Translations under genes and position numbers: made by a program
The notes under the pieces: model-generated
What the model was told of the DNA's origin: nothing
The model's input: the letters and a program-made list of their open reading frames with translations, nothing else
Databases searched by the model: none
Source: Suillus spraguei
Lineage: Eukaryota; Basidiomycota; Agaricomycetes; Boletales; Suillaceae
Reading direction: 5' to 3'
Length of the DNA: 64,000 bases
Assembly (NCBI GenBank): GCA_016800925.1
Contig: JABCPU010000316.1
Coordinates: forward strand, 1-64,000
In this document: in pieces, positions 45,240 to 56,652 of the stretch
Layout: the number at the start of each line of letters is the position of its first letter
Position numbering within the stretch: position 1 is the stretch's first letter

Positions 45240-45705
45240 CATTAAAATAAAGTTACAGTCTGTGGGAATCACATTTATGTACCCTGGCTGCCATCGTCAT
45301 TATCCTATTATGATCTCCCATCTATTATTATCTACTATCTACTATGTACTGACTATCTATATATTTACTATAGTCTGGATCTATTACATTACTAATACTT
45401 ATTTTATTACTTGCACTTAGGTTGATTTGAACTAGGGACTTACACTATATACTCTATAGTAACATTAGATACGGTCAGTAAACAAAACCATTAGACTACC
45501 AGGGCTTTCTTATAAGGGAACCCCAACTCTATTAGAGGACCACTCTACAGCCATATCTACAACATATATAAGCATGAATAGCTGCCGGCATGTTGTCCAC
45601 CACGTCATGCTGTGTGATTGCGTTCTCTTAAGTATAATACTTCGAACTTCAAAGACATTGGGAGTGAAACCAGTGAGCATAATAGGTAGTCAAGCCTAAG
45701 TAATA
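45240..45705. other. Noncoding, AT-rich, with a tRNA-like stretch
   Basis: 45299-45410 is a degenerate CTATCTA/TATTA-rich tract. The tRNA-like stretch is listed separately. No gene seen. Confidence 0.4.
45422..45505 (-). repeat. tRNA-like sequence (SINE or tRNA pseudogene)
   Basis: Read on the minus strand it has GCCCTGGTAGTCTAATGGTT (A-box-like) and, about 50 bases on, TAGTTCAAATCAA (B-box-like). The stems do not close, so it is not a functional tRNA gene. Confidence 0.4.
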
Positions 45706-47084
45706 CTATGTGTGAGCATTGCAGGTAGTACGGGTAGTGTTAGATACAGTATGTCTGGCTGCTCTGCCTCCTCGATGGCCTCTGGCAGGTACAACATTAC
45801 TAACTTCGTCCTCATCAGGCTCTTTAAGAGGACTATTAGGTCTCAATGTGTCCCTGTTAGCCTCAACATCAGCAACCATTTTATCCATGATGTCCTCTAT
45901 AACAGGTTCAGGCCGCGCAGTGCTTGCCTCGCCTTCAACCACACCTGCCAAGGCATGATCCATAGCCGCCGTGAAATCCTCTTCGTCCGATGTCGAATTA
46001 GTCATTCTTGAACCTTTGGAGAAGATGAAATTATTCAGTTTTTCACGATGTCGCACATGTATTCTGTGTTCCAGTTCTTGACAAGAATCTTCTTGTACGA
46101 GGAGAACATATGGTTGTAGTGAATCTTCGTAGTCTCGCCCTTGCTGGAATAGCGAAATTCCTTGTTGGCACTCAGTAGAAAAATAACCTGACAAAATTAC
46201 ATCAGCTGAGACTCTTTCGATAGACAAAAAAATGAACAACGACTCCCGCCCATGTCAACAAACCAGGTGTTAAAGATGTCACCTCCCACCTATTACCATT
46301 GTGTGGAGGTCCGCCTGCTCATAGTGCAGTCAGGCCACTTTCGCCCCACAGCAGTATCCAGATAGCCTGAAAACATGATGGGTAAGATGTTAGATGATAA
46401 ATGTAAGTTCTGAATTAAGAGATGCAGTCACGTACCTTGCCGAAGATTTCCCAATTACCAAAGACTGTTTTCAACAATGGATCTTCGACCAGATTTGGAA
46501 AAAGGATGGGCAGGAAGGGCTTGGGCATGCGCTGGGATGTAGAGGTACCAAGGAGACACTGAATCTCAGGTATGCTTGCTCAGTTGTAAGCTGTGTCGGT
46601 AAAATACTGTTCAGGAAGACCAAAGATAAGCCCAGCTTTGGAGCACAGTTTCTTGATTTCGGATGCACGGCTACTGTTCATTGCATCCTCAAGCTTAAGT
46701 ACCATCAGCAAGAGTTATCGAAATAAAAATGTTGCTTACAATATCAGCGAAGTGATTATCCCCAACCAGATGGTGGATGTGCGATGGAAGTAGACTGAAT
46801 AGCTCTGCAATCAAGGCTGACTCTGCTGAGGCCTGTGTTTCATAGCGTGAAGGTTCATTGAGAGGTGGAGCGAAAGTGGGATTGGGACGCTGAAGAAGTT
46901 GCCTGTCCGGTGCAAACATTTCATAGCAGGCACCATACTTGCAACCACATAAGCGGATTTCTTCATCGAAGGCCATGTGTTCCTCAGAGATATTCTGACC
47001 CTTTTTCTTCTGCTTCAGCTGGTTTGCTTTGAGAATCTTGTTCTCCTCTGTCAACTCCTTATTGAAATCCTTGAGTTCTTGCAA
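45706..47084 (-). pseudogene. DUF6698-like agaricomycete protein, broken
   Basis: Three minus-strand blocks in order: a coiled-coil-like start (LKDFNKELTEENKILKANQL) with HMAFDEEIRLCGCKYGACYE and SALIAELFSLLPSHIHHLVG (46.7-47.08 kb); SRASEIKKLCSKAGLIFGLP followed by a stop and EIQCLLGTSTSQRMPKPFLP (46.4-46.7 kb); and SLFQQGRDYEDSLQPYVLLV with VRHREKLNNFIFSKG plus an acidic tail ending in RGHRGGRAARHTVS (45.7-46.2 kb). The order matches a family I know from agaricomycete genomes, probably DUF6698, linked to mobile elements. Internal stops show decay. The function is unknown. Confidence 0.5.
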
Positions 47085-47413
47085 CTCGAGCTGCGTCTCT
47101 CACAATGCCTGAAGTAAAAGTAAAAGTTAGAAGACATAAGCGACAGTTAGAGGGCTTGCACATACCTGTTTGAGATCGGCAAGGCTTAGCATGTTTAATG
47201 GTGGCATTGCGACTGTGGAAATGGCCAGAGCAGCTTGATGAAAGGAAGGGCAATGGAAAAGTTGTCATTTGAGGCACTTGAAATAAGGGACTAGGCGGTG
47301 CCTCATGCTGGTGGCAAGGCAATTAGACCCTGGATAGGATGAGTCAATCCAAAGATAACAGGTAAAATCATGCATGACACACTTATGTGGCACAACTGAG
47401 AGTGTATTAAGTA
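47085..47413. other. Gap between two minus-strand relics
   Basis: No gene recognised; possibly 3' flank of the EST1-like fragment. Confidence 0.3.
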
Positions 47414-48420
47414 TTACCTCACGTTGACACCAACGAACAAATGGGAAGAACAACCCCTGCGCGGTGAAGATATCGCATGGAATGGTGGCAAAAAATCATG
47501 CCAAGGTATTGAATGCTCCATCACAGAAAGCGTCTCTGCATGTTTTGTGACAGTAGCTAAGAAGGTGAGCATGACTGAGAGATAAGGATTGAGAGTCGAA
47601 CAAGAAAAAGGTGAGGCCTTCCGCATTAGATTGCGAAGAATGAATGAGAGCATTGAAAATGCAAGTTCCAGCGCTAGCTTGAATGACACTGGCAGCTCTG
47701 CAGGCATATTTGCGTCTGATGGAACTGGAGATGTTTGTGGGGTGCCTTCATCATCCACGTCCATTCATTTCTCTTCACCATCTTTGTCGTGAAATGCAGG
47801 CGTAGGTTGATACTTCTTGGCAACTTTTACAGCTGGACCACCTGCACCAGTGTCACGAGCACCTATGCCACCAATCTTACACAACACACCGCTCGGACGA
47901 CCATATTCAAACATGGCACCAATATTCACGACAGCCATCATGATCCACTCGCGTTCCTCAGCTCCCTCAATTTTGATGCGCTCAAGGAAGTGAGCAAGGG
48001 TTGGCAGGAAGTCATCAAGTTGGATGTTAGTGAACAGCATTCCATGTAAAAGAACGAAGAATTCAGGTGCGCAGGCATCAGCTTGCGATCGCTGTGATTG
48101 TGCAGTTGACGAACAGATGGGAAGAATGGACTCCCGAGAGCCTGAGAACATGTGGAGGGTGGTCATACTATGGAGAACAACTGATCAGGAAAGACAGAGA
48201 AAATTGACGGAAAAACAAACCTCTTCACAAAATGATACAAAGCGTGTAGTTCCTCATTGTCGACCTCACGACTTAACAAACCGAGATGATAGTGCAACTT
48301 GCCTGCACCAGGGGTATCCGCAAGGCCTTGAGCATACCATTCTTTTGCGATACTTCGCCGGCGCTCCTTCTCTGGCTCAATATCCATAGATGTTTCAACA
48401 GAAGTATCTGCCTCATGAGA
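47414..48420 (-). pseudogene. EST1/SMG7-like telomerase-binding/NMD protein fragment
   Basis: The minus strand reads AKEWYAQGLADTPGAGKLHY with HLGLLSREVDNEELHALYHF, then after a short intron SGSRESILPI, FFVLLHGMLFTNIQLDDFLP, IEGAEEREWIMMAVVNIGAM, FEYGRPSGVL, and after an in-frame TGA at 47765 MDVDDEG, then AFSMLSFILRNLMRKASPFS, CSTLNPYLSVMLTFLATV and SIPWHDFLPPF. This is the 14-3-3-like/helical middle of EST1/SMG7 proteins, which act in telomere maintenance or nonsense-mediated decay. The N-terminal TPR part is absent and replaced upstream by three tandem copies of one of its own exon segments. The C-terminus is lost. It is therefore a rearranged fragment, not the organism's working gene. Confidence 0.65.
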
Positions 48421-48434
48421 TGAGGATGAGGAGT

Positions 48435-48610
48435 GGATAAGGATTGAGAGTTGAGCGAGCAAAAGGTGAGGCCTTCCATGCCAGATTGCAAAGAACGAAT
48501 GAGAGATAAGGATTGAGAGTTGAGTGAGCAAAATGTGAGGCCTTCTGCACCGGATTGTGAAGAACAAATGAGAGATAAGGATTGAGGGTTGAACGAGCAA
48601 AAGGTGAGAT
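48435..48610. repeat. Tri-tandem of a 69-70-bp EST1-like exon segment
   Basis: Units 48435-48504, 48505-48573 and 48574-48610 (partial) each match 47580-47650, the part of the EST1-like fragment coding LRNLMRKASPFSCSTLNPYL. Shared words are GATAAGGATTGAGAGT and GGTGAGGCCTTC. Confidence 0.8.
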
Positions 48611-48659
48611 GCTGGTTCTTCATGCCAGGCACCAGGAGGGAGACAAGACAAGGCTAGTT

Positions 48660-50289
48660 CTTCATTCTAGATGACCGGCAGACTTGTGCATCAACTTCAT
48701 GCACAAGAACATGTCAGTATCGATTGTGTTGATAACCAGATAATCACCCTGAATGCTATGATCTTCTGCTAGTGCTGCACCACGGATGATTGAGTGAACT
48801 GAAAAAAATTTGGATGAGATCCTCAGTCTTGCGTGAACACACTGACACGCACCAAACTGGTCTTGTGCATGGCTGACTAAACACTACTGCAGCTGACAAA
48901 TAGTACCAGGACTATAATAGCTTAGTGTTCCTCTATTCAGAAATCAATCCATGATGCAGAATCGAAAGTTTCTTTTTGCTCGTAAAAGTTTGCTTATTAT
49001 TTCTAATTCATTTTTCATGGGTGTGTTTATGTATGTTTGGCTACAGAAACTACTTCATAAGATTCCCACAGATGTCAGGTGACCCCATGAAAATAATTAC
49101 ATAGAGTTACCCTGCAGAAAAACTCATGAAACACATTATGATTCACTCGCGTCACCTCTATGCATCTACAAAAAGTGCAAATTTATGCTTCAAATATTAC
49201 ATAATTGATATTCCTCCTAGGATAGCCACTAATAGTCACCTGATCTCAAATTTATGCATAGCCATTGATATCCCACATGACTTTTTCTCACACCCTTGAG
49301 CATATTACAAATCAACTATGACAATATTCAATAAATAGGGTAGGTCACACCCCTACAAAATGTGGGAAAACAGTAGCATAGCCATTCATTTTGTCTATAT
49401 AATACCCACCTTTTTGTCAATAAGGGAGAGATTTCTCCCCCTCAGAAATATAACTGAGAGTGAAGTGTGATCAGCTCTATCAGCACACTGTCAAGAACAT
49501 TGTCAACAACAGTAAGATTGGAAGTCTACTCTGTGAGATAGCACTACCTGGAGCTCACTGTGCTCAACAACTAGCAAGACCCTGAGCTCACTGTGTCTGA
49601 CAACCAGCAAGACAACAAATCTTTTTTCTTTGACAAATTCATTCTAGTTTCTTTCATCATCTTCCTCTCTGTTTTTCTTTCTCTGTTGTCTGTTTCCTTG
49701 CTTCTGTTTCTTTTGAATCTTTCTCTTTTCTTCTTTTTCTTTGATTACTGGTCTCTCTCTCTCTTTCAAAGTTTGTTGGTGCTAAGTGTCCTTGTGTTTC
49801 TGATATTTGTGTTGTCTCTTTAGTCCATCTAAGGCCAGAGTAGCTTAGTGGGAGAGACTTCAGAAGTTGATAGCAACACTCTATCTCGCACATCTGAGTA
49901 GCGATACTGAGTTGAGGTCTTCACTGACTGATAGACTCTAGTTATTGAAAGGGGACTTGGTATTGAAATCCAAGGACGTCCGTTCCTGCTAACTGCTTAA
50001 TACTCATAGTGAGTTCCTTGGCAGCAGGTTCAATAGTAAGCTAGAAGATCTCTGAAGTAGTGATTAGTCTTGACCAGGGATCCTACCTGCTTGTCTGAGA
50101 AGGTGATTGTTGTAACTTCCCACAAATTGCAGTAGCACAATTGTTGCAAAACACCTGCATTCCATTGGAGAGAGTAATTCGGCCAGTTACTTTTGTTTCT
50201 TAGTTTGTTTGACTTCTGTGTTTTTCTTTGAAGTTTAGTTATTTTGAGAATCTTTGTCATTGTCCAAGAGTTTGCTGATCTCACAGAAG
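48660..50289. other. LTR/promoter-like noncoding region
   Basis: 49390-49420 has a TATA motif (CTATATAATACCCACC) followed by a leader with repeated GAGCTCACTGTG words and a long T/C-rich tract (49620-49810). 49835-49860 (GAGTAGCTTAGTGGGAGAG) resembles a tRNA A-box. The pattern suits a retroelement LTR or leader, but no partner repeat was found. It lies 3' of the minus-strand Plavaka gene. Confidence 0.3.
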
Positions 50290-53200
50290 TGACTCATTTG
50301 CTGACCAAGCCTGGGGAACATAAACAGCCACCCATGTACAACCACGTTATCAGTCATTGGTATTTGTCTGAATCACTGACCGTGGAGATATTTGGTTTCA
50401 TAGGTCTTTATCTATAGATCATCTATCTAAGAAGACAACACCAGAACTGAAAGTGTTTATCTTTGAGAGAGCATTGTCCAACTGGAGCATCGTATGGGTG
50501 AACAAGAGCAACTGGATGAGTTTGACCATCCACAACACAGGTGAAAAGCATCAGTAAATGCCCAAATATTACTCCAGCTTGAGTTTGAAGGATGACACAG
50601 TCATATCGAGGGAAGTTGTGAAATAAAGGACTGCATCAAAGATAGTCTACAGTGGTTCGCCAGTCCACGATGGACTCATAGTTGACCTTTATGAAGCGAT
50701 GCTCGATCACCTGCATTCTATAGTTTAGATGTGAATTGGAAAGTAACAGAATAACCTACAGTTTCGTCAGGCATGAACTTGATTCGTTTTCCACCAGGTA
50801 ATGGTATTCTGTGAGCAGGGAGGGAATCACTCAGAGAGTTTGCAAGCTTGATGCGAAACCAATTGAATGCATTGTTATTTGCATGCAGTTGCTCTAAGGT
50901 TGCAAATATCTGCTCTTTTTGCGTGGCACCCAACTTAATATGCAATGTGGCGTCAGAATCATTGTTGGGGCATTCGTCGTCCTCGCTGTCCGAGTGCAAA
51001 GGGTCATTTTGAGATGTAATGAGGTCATCATAGTCCTCGATGTCCAAACGAATTGAATGTGCAATGAGGAAGCGATGGTCAAGGCAAAGTACCTGTGTAA
51101 GATCAATGAAATACTGTCCAGTTTCACAAACAAATGAGAGTACACACCTGTTCAGCAATGTTTTTGAAGTTCATCTGCCGACGATAAATCCGTCTGATTG
51201 GGCCATGGCACTTCTCATTTGGTTTGGTGTTGGTGTTACGTGTAGAACCCTTCGCTTCGATATCGTCAAACAGGTGGGCATGTGCGTGCCGTTTTGGGTA
51301 TGCCCACTTCTTTCCTGAGTCATCCTTCGTGCTATATTGCTATATGATTTAGATAATGTCAGTAGCACTTCAATGCACGACTCGAACAAGAAACTTACAT
51401 CCAATAGTTGTGTGAACTCCTTTATGGCCTGACGGCCTGCAGCAATAGTTTCCGATGTGTGCACTTCAAGAGCAGCATACATGTTAATGTTGACATATTC
51501 ACGGATGCATTGAAGGAGCAGATAAGGGAGCCTGTGAGTGGCTCAGTCAATGACATCCTGTGTGGAAAATACGATAAGCTACAGAATCATCAGAATCAGT
51601 AGTACATGTTAGAGTTGATCAAACACCTTACTTTAGAAATATCTTCGTACTTTGAGCCATCAGAAAATGATATGTCCATGACATGATTAAAATGATTGAT
51701 GTTGCGCCAACGGGGCATTGAGTCAAAGCTGTTAAGTCAATATTTAATACTATATCTGAAGTTGAAAACATACTGTACATCGATTTGAGACTGTCTGCCG
51801 ACCAATTGACTTAACGCTGTAAAGATACAACCTAGCTTGGGCTGTAGATTAACCACTGCCTAAACTAGTATGTTAGTCTTGTGCTCCGTCTAGTCTGCTT
51901 CACTTGTAAGAACAAGAGCGTTCGACCCTAAAGGGGGATGCCTATTTAGTATGGTCAAGTTTGAGTCTAACTTATTTGCGAAACAAGCATCTGAGTCAGC
52001 GGTAAGTTGCCGCAGTCAGCGATGATACTGCCGGAACTAGCGTCGTGCGCTGCGGTGCTACTGTCATCGAGATAAGGTCAGTAACAGTTGCGTCTAGCGA
52101 GCGATGTCGAGCGGTGGTCTCAGCGGTAGCGGTAGGGTTGCGAGTGGTGCAAAGAAACAGTAAAGAAGTCCGCGGTACTTTCAGTGGTAAAGTAGCAGAG
52201 CGTGAGAAGTTCAGTCAAAAGTAACAATCAAAAGTCCAGCAGTATGCCGGCGGTAACGGAGAACGAGGGTGATGTATTAACGAGCGATAAGGGAACTTTA
52301 AAGACTATGTCCACTACTGGGTTGATCCAGAGCTAGACAATAATCCTGACCTAAAGTACATGCAATGGTGTAAAATCAGGTGCTCTATTGTGTGGGGTAT
52401 GTGGTGCTTATATCCTAATTCGTATGTACTCGGAATACTCTAGGCGAGATCAGTAGCGCTGGAGTGTAGTAACCGCCATAAGTAAACATAGCGCGAGGTG
52501 CTGCGGCACGAGGCAACATGTAATAACGCTTGCCATGGAATCAGTGATAATGAACAGGAAACAAACTACACACCAAATGGAGCTATGTGGACGCGGCAAG
52601 GATATGGAAGGACATCAGTTCGTGGAACGTGGTGCAGCAGTCAGTACGGTGTGCGGTAAGCGTGGGATGCCGCTGGTACTGCTAAAGGGGTAAGAAGGCC
52701 ATGGACTAGTGGTAACTCCTGTAGACGTGAGACGAGTGTCAAAATATGGGGTTTTAAGCCCAGCGCCAATATGTTCGTTACAACATGTTCCTGAAACTGA
52801 GTCCAAAGATGGTCAGAAAAATTACCTTCGTTATTTACATGTAAGCGGTCAAATGAGACTGTGGAATGGACATCCGTGTGAGCAACATCTGAAAATGCAT
52901 TCTAAAATGAATAAATTAGAGTAGGGAATGAAGATACAGCAATAAGGAACTTACATCTACGTCCTGGAGGCCTCGAGACATCAATACCTTCTCTTTGTCT
53001 TGTCGAATGAAATTTCGAGCCTCTCTGAGTGTAGCTTGCATAGATGCGCTCGTTCGCAATGGATATGATGTAAGCACATTCCCAAGTTCCTCTCTAGGAA
53101 TGAGACAGACGGGACAAGGGAATTTGCACTTTGTTCCACGTATCAATGACATGACACATCTATAGAATAGCCATTAGAAAGCTATAATGATAAAGGCGAT

Positions 53201-54741
53201 ACACATACTGTTCCTTGTAGTCAGCTGATAAAATGAGAATAAGTGGATAAAAAAGACGCTCGATACCATCCCAACACTTGACCCAAAAACCTGTTTTTGA
53301 TAGTGGTGTGAGGGATTTGAGAAGGCACTTAAACGATTTGTGCCACACAACATTCTTGAAATTGATGAACAACTGAGTTCCAGAATACTGTCTATCTTCT
53401 TCGACCTGCAAGAGTAATCCATAAACATAGAAGCCGATGATAAATTGAATAAATTCTCATACGATTGGAAGCCAGCCTACAAGGTGACCACCACCAAAAC
53501 CTTCACCATTGCGTATTCCAACAGGCAAATTTGCACATCGTGCAATGACAGGATAGGCCTTTTGATGACCAAACGAGGACAGTTTTGCCTTGTCAGCATA
53601 TATAATAAAAGCGAAGGGTTTTCCTTCATCCTTTGGTAAGGATGACTACAAAACATGCATTTACATTGTTAGAACATTCAAATTTAGTAGCACATACATA
53701 CTTGACTATTCCAGAAAGCGTTAGCTGTCCATGGCTCATCAAAGAAACGTACAAAGTCTCGTCCATCAAATTTGTACAACCGTTGAGCATTGAACACAAA
53801 GTGCAGACCAAGGCGAGGGTCTTTCAACAAGTCACAGGCCCAATCCCAGAGCGGCCTATACCAAACATCAAAATCATGCTCCTGGTCCCTATGAGGGACT
53901 GAAATCACTTCCTTTTTGAACTGTGCTTGAAATTTGATTGTCAATGAGGTATAACAAGTCAGTACTCAGCAAAGACTCACTTTGGCGTGGCAAGAAGATG
54001 CTGCGTCCCACAGCTTACAGATGCCGTCATAATCAGTGACTGAGAATCTTTCGAGAGCACTGTGACAGATGAGACTGATGAGTTCATTCGTCTGCAGTTT
54101 TGTGAGGTTGGCTTTCAGAACTAATTCAGCGAAGTCAAAGTCGATACGAGAGGTAAACGGTTCCCAGGGAGTAGTATTTTCGTGTACGAGCGAGGGAGCA
54201 GCAGTGTGGCAGCAAAAATCAGCGAAGTGATCAGTTTTTGTAGGGATTCCACTATGTGGATGATATTCCATCCTGATATCATCCTGCTGGAGTGCAGGAG
54301 GAAGATCATATGATGGACCTCCATAATAATATGATGACTGACCAATTTATTAACAATAAATATAGGAACATACCTTCAAGTTCATCAGGATGTACATACT
54401 CCGCGTTGTCAAAAGTAGGTTCACAAGCAGCAGAGCCTAGAAATTGTTAAATAAAACACGAATCCATTAAATAATGAATCAAACCTTGTGACGCGCCTGA
54501 CCATTGTGATTGATCCAGGACTGGACGGCATTGAGGGTTCAGCAGCTCGAGCAGCTGTCAAGAGGAGTTATACTCGATGTGAACAAATTATATAAGACTC
54601 ACCTGCTTGAGCATTCTGTCTCTCACGATCTTCCTGCATCTGTATAGTGTCCCTCCTGCAGGCTTTTTGGTGAGCTGCAAGTCCACGACTCTTGAATTTC
54701 TGGCTGCATGTATCGCAAATCGAGGTCCGTTCGGGTGGCAT
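50290..54741 (-). pseudogene. Plavaka transposase gene, interrupted by an insert
   Basis: ATG 54741 opens with a C2HC finger (SICDTCSQKFKSRGLAAHQK). Further exons read PWEPFTSRIDFDFAELVLKA, DPRLGLHFVFNAQRLYKFDG, RDFVRFFDEPWTANAF, the DDE-type block FIIYADKAKLSSFGHQKAYP, the VIARCANLPVGIRN block, FKNVVWHKSFKCLLKSLTPL, FYPLILILSADYKEQ, CKFPCPVCLIPREELGNVLT, VSFDRLHVNNEGNFSDHLWT (up to about 52770), then after the insert SFSDGSKYEDIS, YAALEVHTSETIAAGRQAIK, KKWAYPKRHAHAHLFDDIEA and KGSTRNTNTKPNEKCHGPI, with a C-terminus VALVHPYDAPVGQCSLKDKH at 50.4 kb. The gene is nearly full length, but the insert, a TGA in the VFSTQDVID region and several stops near the 3' end make it inactive. Confidence 0.85.
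51850..52755. mobile_element. Unidentified 0.9-kb insert in the Plavaka gene
   Basis: Plavaka homology stops at about 52755 (NILALG) and resumes at about 51845. The insert is more GC-rich in its centre (GCGGTAAGTTGCCGCAGTCA at about 52000), lacks coding capacity and differs in base composition from the gene. Its right edge carries GGGTTTTAAGCCCA, also present at the 3' end of the YR element (20260-20273). No target duplication is clear. Confidence 0.45.
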
Positions 54742-55144
54742 GAAAGTGTACAGGACTCAAAAGTCAGTGTAGATACAAGAATATAATAGCAATATGGACA
54801 GAAACAGACAGCAATGTTATCGATGAGATCGATGAAATATCAGCACATTCCAATGCATTCAAACGGGATGCGCAATCATGAGAATGATATGTCAATATCA
54901 ACAAAGATATTATAATGATTATTGATTATGCTAACGGATTGGAACATCACGTGATATCATGGGACCAATGTCTCAATGACAATTGCAATGTCACATCATT
55001 GCAATGCTTCTAGGAAATTTCCGACACCTGTCATGCGTAGCCTAGACTCAATGTCAAAACAAGAAGCAAGGAATCAAAATAGTCAAATGTTCCAGGCTTT
55101 CACTTCTCAGAACATTCCTACACTCTTCTAGACTTTCTGAACTC
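54742..55144. other. 5' flank of the Plavaka gene
   Basis: Contains degenerate TCAATGACAATTGCAATGTC-type repeats (54840-55010). No gene seen. Confidence 0.35.
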
Positions 55145-55640
55145 ACCTGCATTCATTTATGCTTCCTTGTGCTCATTTAGATTTGCCTGCACTCATTTGG
55201 ACCTGCCTGGACTTGCATGTTGCCTGCATTCATCTGCGCTTGCCTGCACTCTTTTGCACTTGCCTGCACTCATTTGGACCTGCCTGGACTTGCATGTTGC
55301 CTGCATTTGTCTGCGCTTGCCTGCACTCTTTGCACTTGCCTGCACTCTTTTGCACTTGCCTGCACTCTTTTGCGCTTGCCTGCACTCATTTGGACCTGCC
55401 TGCATTCATTTGTACTTGCCTGCACTTGTTTGGACCTGCCTGGACTTGCATTCATTTGTCTGTGCTTGCCTATGCTCATTTGGACTTGCATGGACTCATC
55501 TGTATTCGTCTGGACTCGTCTGTGCTTGCATACACTCATTTAGACTCACATAGCCTTGTCTGGACTCATCTGTAGTTGTCTGGACTCCTCTGTATTTGTC
55601 TGCTTGCCTGCACTCATTTTCACTTGCCTGAGCTTATCTG
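55145..55640 (+). repeat. 20-bp minisatellite, about 24 units
   Basis: The consensus is CTTGCCTGCACTCNTTTGNA, decaying towards the right end. Because the unit is 20 bp, three units make 20 codons, and all three plus-strand frames are open for over 100 codons with the same Leu/Cys/His-rich repeat in different phases. Confidence 0.85.
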
Positions 55641-56076
55641 CTTGGGTCTGCTTGCCTGTACCTCCACTCCTCTCATTCTGGCGCCTTCAGGTGTTGTTTG
55701 CATATGTTCAAGCCACGTCAGCATTTGCTGACATGCACTGGGTATATGCATTAAGCACTGGAAAAGGACTTGTACCTTGAGGGAGAAGAGGCTGATCTCA
55801 AGGATGGTTGGGATGACATTTTATTAACTTGACCTATGTATCTACAGCGTATTCTAATATCATACCTATCAAGTACTCGCATACCCACCACTACCCATCA
55901 GTATCCGTTGTGAGACCCATACCCATCAGTACTCTTGGGTGTACGGGTACAGGTCTGACCTTCGACACCCATGAGTTTACCCGTGCCAATCCCTAGCCAC
56001 AGAGCCCACAGTAACACTGCTTCATCTAGTAAATAAACCAAAATAAATTCGCACATTTGACATTTTCAACTGTCAA

Positions 56077-56152
56077 TGTCAGGATTTGAACTTGAGACCC
56101 CTTGAAATTGGCAGACAATCACAACACAAACTTACCATTACACCATAGTGTC
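56077..56152 (-). repeat. tRNA-like sequence, left-arm copy
   Basis: On the minus strand it reads CTATGGTGTAATGGTAAG (A-box-like), then AAGTTCAAATCCTGA (B-box-like) about 45 bases on. The acceptor ends do not pair, so it is a SINE head or tRNA pseudogene rather than a working tRNA. Confidence 0.5.
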
Positions 56153-56228
56153 TTTGTTTCTCTTCACTCACAATGACATATATACCAATAATTCTCAAGT
56201 CACAATATTGTCACTAAGTTGATATCTA

Positions 56229-56306
56229 TAGTCAAACCTCATTATAACTTGGCCTTATTGAAATCTCCAGGAAAACCAAGCCTTATTATAACATATTTTT
56301 GACTGG
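56229..56306. mobile_element. pogo/Tigger-like MITE, left-arm copy
   Basis: Ends TAGTCAAACCTCATTATAAC and, inverted, CCAGTCAAAAATATGTTATA. The CAGTCAAACCTC-TTATAAC type of terminal repeat is typical of pogo-group Tc1/mariner elements. Only about 78 bp long. Confidence 0.5.
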
Positions 56307-56652
56307 CAAAACCTGGAGCTTCAGTAGAAAGTGTAAAAATTGCGAATTTTGACTAGTTTCAGTCAATAGGTTTAGCACTTTTTGTCCTAACAATGAATTT
56401 TAATAAGCTTTGAGTGTACACTAGGGTTTGAAGTTGAACTAAAGAAAAAGACTTGATGAAAATGTTTGTTGATACTAAGGCTTAGTGTTGAAGAAAAGAC
56501 TTAGTGAAATTTTTGTGATATATTCTGTGAGTTCTGTGGATCTGTGGCACTGTGACACTGGGACTCTAGGGTCCTGGGATTCTGTAATGTCTGTGACACT
56601 GTGAGAATCTGTGAAAAAAGCCAAAGTCTGTGTAAGGTTTGGTAGTTTACTG

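Noticed and set aside
49620..49823. Phe/Leu-rich open frame resembling a membrane protein
   Set aside because: It is the translation of a T/C-rich tract and reads hydrophobic by composition alone.
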